Shown here: positions 43,733 to 54,243 of the stretch, piece after piece
Layout of the letters: the number at the start of each line of letters is the position of its first letter
How positions within the stretch are numbered: the stretch's first letter is position 1
Assembly: GCF_000428985.1 (NCBI RefSeq)
Contig: NZ_AUAZ01000007.1
Span: 1 to 64,000 of the forward strand
Direction: 5' to 3'
DNA: 64,000 nt
From: Marinobacterium litorale DSM 23545
GTDB lineage: Bacteria; Pseudomonadota; Gammaproteobacteria; Pseudomonadales; Balneatricaceae
Program-made: the position numbers and the translations under genes
Notes under the pieces: generated by a model
What the model was told of the DNA's origin: nothing
What the model saw: the letters and a program-made list of their open reading frames with translations, nothing else
The model's database searches: none

Positions 43733-45181
43733 TTAGCGACGCCAGAAGGCCGGGGACAGCAGAACCAGTAGCGTGAACACCTCAAGGCGGCCCAGCAGCA
43801 TCGCCAGACACAGAATCCACTTGGCGGTGTCATCCAGATCACCATAATGCAGGGCCACGTCACCCAGGCCCGGGCCCAGGTTGTTCAGGGTGGCGCCCAC
43901 GGCGGACCAGGCGGTTACCTGATCAAGTCCGGTGGCCAGCAGGCCGATCAGCATGATGACGAACACCAGCAGATAGACCGAGAAGAAGCCCCAGACCGCT
44001 TCCAGCACCGGGTCCCCAATGGGACGGCGCCCCAGCTTAACCGGAATGACCGCGTTGGGGTGGATAAGGCGCAGGATCTCGCGGTGCCCCTGCTTCAGGA
44101 TCAGCAAAATTCGAATCACCTTCATGCCGCCGCCGGTCGACCCGGCACAGCCGCCTGCAAAAGCGGCCACGAAAAGCATGAACGGCAGCATGGACGGCCA
44201 GTGGGCGAAGTCGGCAACGCTGAACCCGGTGGTGGTCGCAATGGACACGACCATGAAGCCTGCCTTGCGTATCCCTTCCAGCGGTTCGAACGTGGCGGTC
44301 ATGACCAGCGAAGCGAAGGTGATGGCTGTAACCCCGGCCAGCAGGCTCAGGTAGAACTTGAATTCCGGGTCTTTGAAGTAGTGCAGCAATGTCTTCTGTC
44401 GCCAGGCGAAGAAGTGCAGACCAAAGTTAACGCCCGAAACCAGCATAAAGAAAATGCAGATCGCCTCGATCAGCGGATTGTCAAAATAGGCGATGCTGGC
44501 GTCATGGGTGGAGAAGCCACCAATTGCTACCGTGGCAAAGCTATGCCCGATGGCGTCGAACAGGGTCATCCCGGCCGCCCAATAACCCAGTGCACAGGCG
44601 ATGGTCAGCGACAGGTAGATGTACCAAAGAGCCTTGGCCGTTTCTGTAATACGGGGCGTCAACTTGGAATCCTTGACCGGGCCGGGCGTCTCGGCGCGGT
44701 AGAGCTGCATCCCCCCGATCCCGAGCATCGGCAGGATTGCCACGGCCAGTACAATGATCCCCATACCGCCAAGCCACTGAAGCTGCTGACGATAATACAG
44801 CAGTGACTTGGGCAGTGAGTCGAGTCCGGTCATCACCGTGGCACCGGTGGTGGTCAGCCCCGACAGCGATTCAAAAATCGCGTCAGTAAAACTCAGGTGC
44901 GGAGAATCGGACAGCTGCAGCGGCAGGGAACCCGCCGCGGCCAGCACACTCCAGAACAGCACGGTAATGAGAAAGCCGTCACGGGTGCGCAGGTCCTGTT
45001 TGACCCGATAAACCGGTATCCAGATCACAAAGCCGATCAGCAGCGTAATTCCAAACGCGATTGCAAAGGCGGCGGAAGCGCCATCGTTATAGAACAGCGA
45101 GACAGCCAGAGGGGGAAGCTGAGTGATACTGAAGATCATCAGCAGGATCCCCAGAATGCGCAGAATCACTTTGAAGTGCAT
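43733..45181 (-). CDS. trkH: Trk potassium uptake channel TrkH
   Basis: Membrane channel of the Trk K+ uptake system. The 482-aa product has about ten helices in four pore repeats with selectivity-filter loops such as ESLSGLTTTGATV, ATVAIGGFSTHDAS, VVSIATTTGFSVADF and WSAVGATLNNLGPGLG. It follows trkA by 21 nt, so channel and gating subunit are made together. Confidence 0.97.
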   Translation of the reverse strand: MHFKVILRILGILLMIFSITQLPPLAVSLFYNDGASAAFAIAFGITLLIGFVIWIPVYRVKQDLRTRDGFLITVLFWSVLAAAGSLPLQLSDSPHLSFTDAIFESLSGLTTTGATVMTGLDSLPKSLLYYRQQLQWLGGMGIIVLAVAILPMLGIGGMQLYRAETPGPVKDSKLTPRITETAKALWYIYLSLTIACALGYWAAGMTLFDAIGHSFATVAIGGFSTHDASIAYFDNPLIEAICIFFMLVSGVNFGLHFFAWRQKTLLHYFKDPEFKFYLSLLAGVTAITFASLVMTATFEPLEGIRKAGFMVVSIATTTGFSVADFAHWPSMLPFMLFVAAFAGGCAGSTGGGMKVIRILLILKQGHREILRLIHPNAVIPVKLGRRPIGDPVLEAVWGFFSVYLLVFVIMLIGLLATGLDQVTAWSAVGATLNNLGPGLGDVALHYGDLDDTAKWILCLAMLLGRLEVFTLLVLLSPAFWRR

Positions 45182-45202
45182 GGAACCGCTCGCTACTCAG
45201 AA

Positions 45203-46579
45203 TCAGAAAAAGGTTAACCCGACCTGGAACAGACGCTCTACATCATTGATGCGCCGGTTATCGACCAGGAACAACACCACATGATCGCCGTTCTCCACAA
45301 CCACATCATCATGAGCGATCAGGACTTCATCCTTACGAATGATGGCGCCGATGGTGGTCCCGGCGGGCAACGGAATCTCTTCGATGGTTCGCCCTACGAC
45401 CTTGGAGCTGCGTGAGTCGCCATGGGCGACCGCCTCCAGTGCCTCGGCCGCGCCGCGGCGCAGGGAGTGGACAGCGGCCACATCGCCTCGCCGGACATGG
45501 GTCAGCAGCGCGCCGATGGTGGTTTGTTGAGGAGAAATCGCGATATCGATCGCCCCGCCCTGCACCAGGTCCACATAGGCCGGGTTGTTGATCAGTGTCA
45601 TGACTGTCCGGACGCCGAGCCGTTTGGCGAGCATGGAGGCCATGATGTTGGCTTCATCATCGTTGGTGAGGGCGCAGAATACGTCCGTGTCTTCGATGTT
45701 TTCTTCGAGCAGCAGGTCCCGGTCCGAGGCGCTGCCGTGCAGAACAATGGTGTGATCAAGCTGGCGTGCCAGCTGGTTACAGCGCCCGATATCCCGCTCG
45801 ATGATTTTGACCTGGAGCTGATTTTCGATGCTGCTGGCAAGGCGTGCACCAATGTTACCGCCGCCGGCGATCATAATTCGCTTATAGGGGTTATCCAGGC
45901 GGCGAAGCTCGCTCATCACTGAGCGAATATCCCGACGGGCCGCGATAAAAAATACCTCGTCATCGGCTTCGATAACCGTGTCCCCCTTGGGGATGATCGG
46001 TCGGTCCTGGCGGAAAATGGCGGCAACCCGCGTATCCACGTTGGGCATATGAGCACGCAGATAGGCGATCTCACGGCCAACCAAAGGCCCCCCGTAGTAG
46101 GCACGAACCGCGACCAGCTGTGCCTGTCCTTCCGCAAAGTCGAGCACCTGGAGAGCGCCCGGGTGCTGGATCATGCGCTTGATGTGCATGGTTACCAGCT
46201 CTTCCGGGCTGATCAGAACGTCGATCGGTATCGCTTTGTCATCGAAGATCGCCTTGTTCTTCTGCAGGTAGTCATGTTCGCGGACGCGGGCGATTTTGGT
46301 GGGGACGTTGAACAGCGTCTGTGCCACCTGACAGGCGATCATGTTGACCTCGTCACTGTTGGTGACCGCGATCAGCATGTCCGCATCAAGGGCGCCGGCC
46401 TGCTCTAGCACACTGGGGTGCGATGCCTTGCCTTCGATGGTGCGGATATCGAGCCGGTCCTGCAGCTCACGCAGGCGACCGGGATCGGTATCGACAACGG
46501 TAATATCATTGGCTTCGTTGGCGAGGTGATCGGCAAGCGAGCCACCCACCTGGCCGGCCCCCAGGATAATGATCTTCAT
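45203..46579 (-). CDS. trkA: Trk potassium uptake regulator TrkA
   Basis: Cytoplasmic NAD(H)-binding gating subunit of Trk. The 458-aa product has two tandem RCK units. Each begins with a Rossmann loop, [19 protein letters not shown] at the N-terminus and [16 protein letters not shown] near residue 233, and ends in a TrkA-C domain. It overlaps rsmB by 4 nt, so it lies in the operon fmt-rsmB-trkA-trkH, an order known from pseudomonads. Confidence 0.97.
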   Translation of the reverse strand: MKIIILGAGQVGGSLADHLANEANDITVVDTDPGRLRELQDRLDIRTIEGKASHPSVLEQAGALDADMLIAVTNSDEVNMIACQVAQTLFNVPTKIARVREHDYLQKNKAIFDDKAIPIDVLISPEELVTMHIKRMIQHPGALQVLDFAEGQAQLVAVRAYYGGPLVGREIAYLRAHMPNVDTRVAAIFRQDRPIIPKGDTVIEADDEVFFIAARRDIRSVMSELRRLDNPYKRIMIAGGGNIGARLASSIENQLQVKIIERDIGRCNQLARQLDHTIVLHGSASDRDLLLEENIEDTDVFCALTNDDEANIMASMLAKRLGVRTVMTLINNPAYVDLVQGGAIDIAISPQQTTIGALLTHVRRGDVAAVHSLRRGAAEALEAVAHGDSRSSKVVGRTIEEIPLPAGTTIGAIIRKDEVLIAHDDVVVENGDHVVLFLVDNRRINDVERLFQVGLTFF

Positions 46580-47916
46580 TCCGCTTCTCTGTCCGAATCT
46601 GATTCCGCATGATCGGTGGATGCCCGGGTCAATACGGCGTAAAAGAAACCGTCGTGGCCTCCCTGTGTGGGAAATAGCTGGATACCGGTGTCTCGCTTTA
46701 ATCCATCGGGGAGTGTCGGTATCTGTATACAGGCGTCGGCGTGGAGTTTAACAAAGCGTTCGATAATCCGCTCATTCTCTTGTGGGAATACCGAACAGGT
46801 CGCGTAGACCAGCCGGCCGCCCGGGCGCAGCATGCCCCACAGATTTTGCAGGATGTTGAGCTGTAGCCGGGCCAGTTCCGCAATGTCCTCGTTACGGCGT
46901 AGAAGCTTGATATCCGGGTTACGCCGGATAACCCCGCTGCCGCTGCACGGGGCGTCTACCAGAATCCGGTCAAAGGGTTGACCGTCCCACCAGTCCCGGG
47001 CGCTGGCATCACCCAACTCCACCTTGCATTCGTGGGCAAGCTGTAAACGTTCAAGATTGTCGCGCATGCGCTCGATGCGCGAAGGTTCCATCTCGACGGC
47101 AACCACTTCCCCCAGGTCAGAATGAGCTTCCAGAAGATGACAGAGCTTTCCGCCGGGCGCGGCACAGGCGTCGAGAACACGGTCCCCGGTTTCCGCCGCG
47201 AGCAGCATGTCGGCGAACTGCGCCGCTTGATCCTGAACGCTGAAATAGCCCTGCTCAAAACCCGGTAGCTTGGCGGTGTCACACGGGGTGGTGAGTGTCA
47301 ACGCGGTGTCGGGAAGGCTCAACACTTGGGCATCCAGAGATTCGGCATGGAGCAGCTCCAACGCTCTCTCCCGCGTAAGTTTGCGCTTATTAACACGGAG
47401 GGTCATAGGGGCCTGGCAGTCGTTGGCCTGCAAAATGGCTTGCCACTGCTCGGGCCAGTTGCCGCGGAGCTTGCCGATGAACCAGTCCGGATGATTCCAG
47501 CGGAACTGCTCATTGTCCGCCAGGCCTGCTTCAATGCTCTCACTTTCCCGTTGGTAGCGCCGCAGTACACCGTTAAACAGGCTGCGTGCCCAGCTTTTGT
47601 CGAGCATGCCGACCGCGTCGACCGTCTCGTTGACGGCCGCGTGCGGTGGGATACGCAGGCTGCGTAACTGATACAAGCCAACCAGTAGCAGCGCGTGAAG
47701 GTCCTGGTCCGTGGCTTTGAAGGGCCGCTTCAGCAAAGCGCCGGCAATGGCATCGAGCCGGTAATAGTCGCGCAGTACGCCGTAGCACATCTGCTGTAGC
47801 AGGGGGCGATCCTGGCTGGGGCAGTGTTCCAGTGCCTGAGGTAGCAGGGACTTGAGCGAACCTCTATGGGCTAACAGGCGTGTTAAAACAGTGCTGGCTT
47901 GATACCGAATATTCAT
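46576..47916 (-). CDS. rsmB: 16S rRNA (cytosine967-C5)-methyltransferase
   Basis: RsmB methylates C967 of 16S rRNA. The 446-aa product has an N-terminal NusB-like domain (about residues 1-135) and a SAM-dependent core with [16 protein letters not shown]. The two catalytic cysteines are in [13 protein letters not shown] and [13 protein letters not shown]. It begins 4 nt after fmt ends. Confidence 0.97.
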   Translation of the reverse strand: MNIRYQASTVLTRLLAHRGSLKSLLPQALEHCPSQDRPLLQQMCYGVLRDYYRLDAIAGALLKRPFKATDQDLHALLLVGLYQLRSLRIPPHAAVNETVDAVGMLDKSWARSLFNGVLRRYQRESESIEAGLADNEQFRWNHPDWFIGKLRGNWPEQWQAILQANDCQAPMTLRVNKRKLTRERALELLHAESLDAQVLSLPDTALTLTTPCDTAKLPGFEQGYFSVQDQAAQFADMLLAAETGDRVLDACAAPGGKLCHLLEAHSDLGEVVAVEMEPSRIERMRDNLERLQLAHECKVELGDASARDWWDGQPFDRILVDAPCSGSGVIRRNPDIKLLRRNEDIAELARLQLNILQNLWGMLRPGGRLVYATCSVFPQENERIIERFVKLHADACIQIPTLPDGLKRDTGIQLFPTQGGHDGFFYAVLTRASTDHAESDSDREAE

Positions 47917-47920
47917 GCGC

Positions 47921-48871
47921 TCAGCCTAATGTTGAACCGACGGCAAAGCGCTTGCCGTGGGCGTTCAATAATGCGGACACCGGGGTGGGTTTGCCACCGG
48001 GCAGTTGCACGCTCGTCAACGCCAGCCGGCCCGAGCCGGTCGAGACAATCAGCGCCTCTTTGGTATGTGCCACGATTGTACCCGGAGCCGGGTCCGTGGT
48101 GGCCTCCGCAACATGGGCCGCCCAGACGCGCAGCGTCTTACCTTCATGCTCAGTGTAGGCCACGGGCCAGGGGTTGAGGCCCCTGATCTGGCGCGCCAGC
48201 GTCTCGGCGTCAGCGGACCAGTCCAGTGCTCCTTCTGCCTTTTCCAGCTTGTGGGCATAGGTGGCCTGACTATCATCCTGAGGTTCTGCGTTCAACGTGC
48301 CCTGTTTGAGCTGTTCGAGCGCCTGGCACAGGGCGTTTCCACCCAACACAGAGAGTCGGTCGTGAAGTTCGCCACTGGTTTCGTTCGCGCCGATTTCACA
48401 GCTGGTTTTGAGCAGCATCGGCCCGGTATCCAGCCCCGCCTCCATCTGCATGATGGTAATACCGGTTTCGCGATCGCCTGCCAATACGGCTCGATGAATC
48501 GGCGCAGCACCGCGCCAACGGGGCAAAAGGGAGGCGTGAACATTGATGCAACCCAGGGAGGGTATATTCAGAACCTCCCGGGGCAAGATCAGTCCGTAGG
48601 CGGCAACGACCATTAAATCCGGTTTGAGAGCGGCTAACTCCGCCTGGGCAGCCTCGTCGCGCAGGCTCTGTGGCTGGTAAACCGGGAGCTCATGTTGCTC
48701 GGCGAGCTGCTTCACCGGACTTGCAGTCAACTTTCTGCCGCGCCCCGCGGGACGGTCCGGCTGCGTGTAAACCGCGATCACGTTATGACCGGCGTTAAGC
48801 AGTGCAGAAAGACTGGCGGCAGCGAAATCCGGGGTACCGGCAAATATGATCTTCAACGGCTCATTGGGCAT
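47921..48871 (-). CDS. fmt: Methionyl-tRNA formyltransferase
   Basis: Formylates initiator Met-tRNA. The 316-aa product starts PLKIIFAGTPDFAAASL. It contains the formyl-folate site LPREVLNIPSLGCINVHASLLPRWRG, in which the Asn-His pair is visible, and a C-terminal OB-like domain. I start at the ATG at 48871, as the upstream extension runs into the terminator. It heads fmt-rsmB-trkA-trkH and is separated from def by a hairpin. Confidence 0.97.
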   Translation of the reverse strand: MPNEPLKIIFAGTPDFAAASLSALLNAGHNVIAVYTQPDRPAGRGRKLTASPVKQLAEQHELPVYQPQSLRDEAAQAELAALKPDLMVVAAYGLILPREVLNIPSLGCINVHASLLPRWRGAAPIHRAVLAGDRETGITIMQMEAGLDTGPMLLKTSCEIGANETSGELHDRLSVLGGNALCQALEQLKQGTLNAEPQDDSQATYAHKLEKAEGALDWSADAETLARQIRGLNPWPVAYTEHEGKTLRVWAAHVAEATTDPAPGTIVAHTKEALIVSTGSGRLALTSVQLPGGKPTPVSALLNAHGKRFAVGSTLG

Positions 48872-48899
48872 CGCACGGGCTCTCTTATCGGGTCTGGAA

Positions 48900-48928
48900 T
48901 AAAAAACAGGCTTGCGTCGCAAGCCTGT
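48900..48928 (-). terminator. Intrinsic terminator between def and fmt
   Basis: ACAGGCTTGC / GCAAGCCTGT, a 10-bp perfect stem with a 3-nt loop, followed on the minus strand by six T residues. It lies 24 nt past the def stop and 29 nt before the fmt start, so it would uncouple the two genes or act as an attenuator. Confidence 0.85.
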
Positions 48929-48951
48929 CTCTGTTCGGATCGTGATCGGCC

Positions 48952-49467
48952 TTACTGGCTGGTTGCTTCGAGTCGATGCTTTTTCTCCAGTTTGCCCCGA
49001 ATGCGATTGCGCTTCAGGGTGGAGAGGTAATCGACAAACAGCTTGCCGTTGAGGTGATCGAGCTCATGCTGGATACAGACCGCCAGCAGGCCGTCCGCCA
49101 CAAAGTTCTGAGGGTTGCCGTCACGGTCCAGTGAGGTAACCTCGATGGAGTTTGGGCGGGTTACGTTCTCGAAAAAGCCGGGGACGGACAGACAGCCCTC
49201 CTGCATCTCTTCGAGGGCTTCGTCCAGAATCTTGTAGTCTGGATTAACCAGAACCAGCGGTTCGGATTGATCCTCGGACAGATCGATGGTTACGATGCGT
49301 TTATGGACGTTGACCTGAGTCGCGGCCAAACCGATGCCCGGCGCGTCGTACATGGTCTCGAACATGTCGTCGATCAGCTGGCGGATCTCATCATCGACCT
49401 GCTCGACAGGTTCGGCGATGGTACGTAAACGGGGGTCGGGGAATTCAAGAATCTTGAGTTTGGACAT
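48952..49467 (-). CDS. def: Peptide deformylase
   Basis: Removes the formyl group from new proteins. The 171-aa product carries the three class I motifs: GIGLAATQ (residues 44-51), EGCLSVPG with metal ligand C92, and QHELDHLNG with H134, E135 and H138. It is divergent from the LysM gene. The 158-nt gap between them should hold both promoters. Confidence 0.98.
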   Translation of the reverse strand: MSKLKILEFPDPRLRTIAEPVEQVDDEIRQLIDDMFETMYDAPGIGLAATQVNVHKRIVTIDLSEDQSEPLVLVNPDYKILDEALEEMQEGCLSVPGFFENVTRPNSIEVTSLDRDGNPQNFVADGLLAVCIQHELDHLNGKLFVDYLSTLKRNRIRGKLEKKHRLEATSQ

Positions 49468-49625
49468 ATTATCTGCTTAAACGGACGTTCGACCCGGTTG
49501 TGAGTGAAGAAATGACGGGTAGAACCTATTATACTCATAATGTTGTCTAATGCATGCTCAGACGCCTTTGAACCTGCCAGCCGGCCGGGATGCGGAGGTT
49601 GTTTGCGTTACAAGGGAACTGAACA

Positions 49626-50669
49626 ATGAACCGATTGCTTTGCGCATCGCTGACAGCGGCTTGCCTGCTGCTTGGCAGCCCGGCACAGGCAGAGGTCCGG
49701 CAGGACCGAATCGAGTTGGCTGAAGGGCATCCGACCGAATATGTCGTGGTCAAGGGTGACACACTTTGGGACATCTCTGGCCGCTTCCTCAAACTGCCCT
49801 GGCTGTGGCCCGAGATCTGGGATGTAAACCCCCAGATCGACAACCCGCACCTGATCTATCCTGGCGATGTGATCTATCTCCGTTGGGTGGATGGTCAGCC
49901 AAGACTCAGCCTCCAGCGTGGTGGCGTTAAAAAACTGAGTCCCCAGGCACGGGTGCAGCCGCTGGATCAAGCGATTCCAGCGATTCCGCTGCGCGATATC
50001 ATCGGCTTCCTGACCGATAACGTGATTGTTGATCAGGATTACCTGGATGGCGCACCTTACGTGCTGGCCGGTGATAATAACCGCATCATCTCGGGTGCCG
50101 GTGATCGGGTCTACGCGCGCGGTGAGCCGGTGGGGGATCTGAGTCATCAGGGCGTGTTCCGCCCAGCCCGCGCTTACAATGATCCGGTCACTAACGAGTT
50201 GCTGGGTTATGAGCTCTACAAGGTCGCTGAAGGGCGGATCATGGCCAAGGATGATCAGACCGGGGTGTTGAGCTTCGACCTTTATGAAAGCCTTGAAGAG
50301 GTGCGAGTGCAGGACCGGCTTGTGCCTGACAGTGAATATCGCATCCAGTCGGTGTTTTATCCGGAGACCGGCCCGGCGCTGGATAATGCAGTGATCCTGG
50401 ATGTGCTTGGTGGCGTTGCCCACATTGGTCAGTACGATGCAGTCGCGCTTAACGTCGGCGCCCGCGAAGGTGTTGAGCCCGGTCATGTTCTGGCAGTCTA
50501 TAGTCGGGGCGAAGAGGTAAAGGATCCGGTCAATAACGAGACGGTTCTGTTACCTTCCGAGCGTGCCGGCGAACTGATGATATTCAAGGTGTTCGACAAG
50601 ATGAGCTACGGTCTGGTGATGCGTGCGACCCGGGCCATGGCTGTCGGAGACGAGCTGCGCCAACCCTGA
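49626..50669 (+). CDS. LysM-domain peptidoglycan-binding protein
   Basis: A 347-aa secreted protein with a signal peptide (LLCASLTAACLLLGSPAQA) and one LysM domain near residues 38-90 (VVKGDTLWDISGRFL, then WPEIWDVNPQIDNPHLIYPGDVIYL). A long C-terminal beta-rich part follows, with no motif I recognise. The Trp-rich LysM and the position before dprA are common in pseudomonads and relatives. It probably acts in the cell envelope in wall maintenance; no enzymatic residues are seen. Confidence 0.92.
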   Translation: MNRLLCASLTAACLLLGSPAQAEVRQDRIELAEGHPTEYVVVKGDTLWDISGRFLKLPWLWPEIWDVNPQIDNPHLIYPGDVIYLRWVDGQPRLSLQRGGVKKLSPQARVQPLDQAIPAIPLRDIIGFLTDNVIVDQDYLDGAPYVLAGDNNRIISGAGDRVYARGEPVGDLSHQGVFRPARAYNDPVTNELLGYELYKVAEGRIMAKDDQTGVLSFDLYESLEEVRVQDRLVPDSEYRIQSVFYPETGPALDNAVILDVLGGVAHIGQYDAVALNVGAREGVEPGHVLAVYSRGEEVKDPVNNETVLLPSERAGELMIFKVFDKMSYGLVMRATRAMAVGDELRQP

Positions 50670-50690
50670 TAGTTAACGAGTAAAGCTATT

Positions 50691-51788
50691 ATGAGCGATC
50701 CAAGGGACTGGATCGCCGCGATTCAGTTACCCGGGATGGGGGCTTCCACGTTGGCGCGACTGGCCGACGCGGGTGTCGCGGCTTTCGATCTTTTCAACCT
50801 CTCACCCAGTGACCTTAAGGCACTGTCTCTGCGGTCGGCGACGCGCCATGCGTTGACCGATTCGATGCGCGTTGATGCCCTGTTCCAGCAGGCCGATACC
50901 TGGATCGAACAGGCCCATAATCATGGCTGGACGCTACTGGCGTTGGATCACCCTTTCTACCCGGACCTCCTGCGCCAATTGACAGACCCGCCCGCCCTGC
51001 TCTGGGTCTGGGGCTCCGGAGAACTGCTCTCGATGCCACAACTTGCAATGGTCGGTAGTCGCCAGGCAACCCGTGAGGGGCTGCGGTCCGCGTATCGTTT
51101 CGCCGATGAGCTGACCAAGGGTGGCTTGATTATCACCAGTGGACTGGCACGCGGTATCGACGGTGCTGCCCACCAGGCTGCCGTGGATAACCGAGCAGCG
51201 ACCCTCGCCGTTCTGGGGACCGGTCTCGATCAGCTGTACCCTCGCGCTAATCAGTCACTGGCTCGGTCGATTGTGGAGTACGGCGGTGCCATCATCAGTG
51301 AGTATCCCCCGGGAACCGCGCCCAGGGCCGGCCACTTTCCCCGCCGTAACCGGATTATCAGCGGCCTTTCGGTCGGTACGCTAGTGGTTGAGGCGGCCAC
51401 CCGGAGCGGGTCACTGATCACCGCCCGGCAGGCACTGGAAAACGGCCGTGAAGTGTTTGCCCTGCCTGGGTCGATTCATAACCCCCTCAGTCGCGGATGT
51501 CATGCGTTGATCAAGGAGGGCGCCCATCTGGTGGAAACAAGTCATGATATACTCGCGCAACTGGGGCCAATGCTTGGCGCATTATCCGACAGCGTGCGCG
51601 CCCCGAGCGAAGAAAAGGCAGAGGAGCCGGACGATCCATTGCTGGCTTCAATCCCTTTTTCACCCGTTGGTTTCGACCAGTTGGCGCAGGAGCACGGGCT
51701 ACAGGCGGGCGAGTTGCAGCAGGCGTTGATGCGCCTTGAGCTTCAAGGGTTGATCGAGATGCGTGGAGCGATGATTCAGCGCTGCTGA
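50691..51788 (+). CDS. dprA: DNA processing protein DprA (Smf)
   Basis: DprA binds incoming single-stranded DNA and loads RecA during natural transformation. The 365-aa product has an N-terminal helical domain and the Rossmann core (MVGSRQATREGLRSA, TSGLARGIDGAAHQAAVDN, FPRRNRIISGLS). A C-terminal winged helix ends in LMRLELQGLIEMRGAMIQR. It is 21 nt after the LysM gene. Confidence 0.96.
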   Translation: MSDPRDWIAAIQLPGMGASTLARLADAGVAAFDLFNLSPSDLKALSLRSATRHALTDSMRVDALFQQADTWIEQAHNHGWTLLALDHPFYPDLLRQLTDPPALLWVWGSGELLSMPQLAMVGSRQATREGLRSAYRFADELTKGGLIITSGLARGIDGAAHQAAVDNRAATLAVLGTGLDQLYPRANQSLARSIVEYGGAIISEYPPGTAPRAGHFPRRNRIISGLSVGTLVVEAATRSGSLITARQALENGREVFALPGSIHNPLSRGCHALIKEGAHLVETSHDILAQLGPMLGALSDSVRAPSEEKAEEPDDPLLASIPFSPVGFDQLAQEHGLQAGELQQALMRLELQGLIEMRGAMIQRC

Positions 51789-51850
51789 GCCGGTTGCAAT
51801 AGCGCCGCCAAGCCGTTAGTTTTCCGGCTATTTCCCAGGCGGAGTTAGAT

Positions 51851-52408
51851 GTGAACAGTTGGCATATTCGTCAGGCGGTGCGTGTGCTTCAGAGCGGCGG
51901 CATCATCGCCTACCCCACCGAGGCCGTTTGGGGGCTCGGTTGTGATCCGTTTAACGAAGAGGCGGTACGTCGCCTGTTGACGATCAAACGCCGTCCCGAA
52001 TTTAAAGGGCTGATACTCGCGGCGGCTTCACGCGCGCAGATCGCGCCCCTTGAGAGCCCGTTGAATGTTCAACAACGGGAGCAGCTTGATGCGACCTGGC
52101 CTGGGCCCAATACCTGGCTGCTGCCCGATCCGCAGGGGCTGGTACCGGTCTGGGTTAAGGGGCAGCATGCGAGAGTTGCGGTGCGGGTCAGTGCGCATCC
52201 TGTGGTCCAGGCCCTTTGTGAATCCTTTGGCGGGCCCATTATCTCGACTTCAGCTAATCCTGCCAGCGCTGAGCCGGCAAAGGATAAGCTGAAAGTGAGG
52301 ACATACTTCGGTGATGATATAGATTACTTGGTGCCCGGTCGTCTCGGCGGCCTGGACCGACCAACGGTAATTCGCGATATATCAAGTAATATAACGATTA
52401 GAAAGTAG
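51851..52408 (+). CDS. tsaC: L-threonylcarbamoyladenylate synthase
   Basis: TsaC (YrdC) makes the activated precursor for the universal t6A modification of tRNA position 37. The 185-aa product has the YrdC fold with IIAYPTEAVWGLGCDP, TIKRRPEFKGLI and STSANPASAEPA. It starts at GTG with GGAG 7 nt upstream. It is the short TsaC form without the extra Sua5 domain and is clustered with dprA, hemF and aroE as in many gammaproteobacteria. Confidence 0.96.
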   Translation: MNSWHIRQAVRVLQSGGIIAYPTEAVWGLGCDPFNEEAVRRLLTIKRRPEFKGLILAAASRAQIAPLESPLNVQQREQLDATWPGPNTWLLPDPQGLVPVWVKGQHARVAVRVSAHPVVQALCESFGGPIISTSANPASAEPAKDKLKVRTYFGDDIDYLVPGRLGGLDRPTVIRDISSNITIRK

Positions 52409-52411
52409 TAA

Positions 52412-54177
<1,766 letters not shown>

Positions 54178-54243
54178 TTCTCTTGCATTGCCGGCAGAGC
54201 GAACGGTATAACGGAAGAGAACTCTCTGTTGTGGGGCCGCCCT

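Noticed and set aside
43847-44806. 319-codon open frame opposite trkH
   Set aside because: Composition (rich in Gln, Arg, Gly and His) is that of an antisense shadow of a membrane protein gene.
49608-50486. 292-codon open frame opposite the LysM gene
   Set aside because: The LysM gene has a signal peptide, a domain and a ribosome site; the opposite frame has none.
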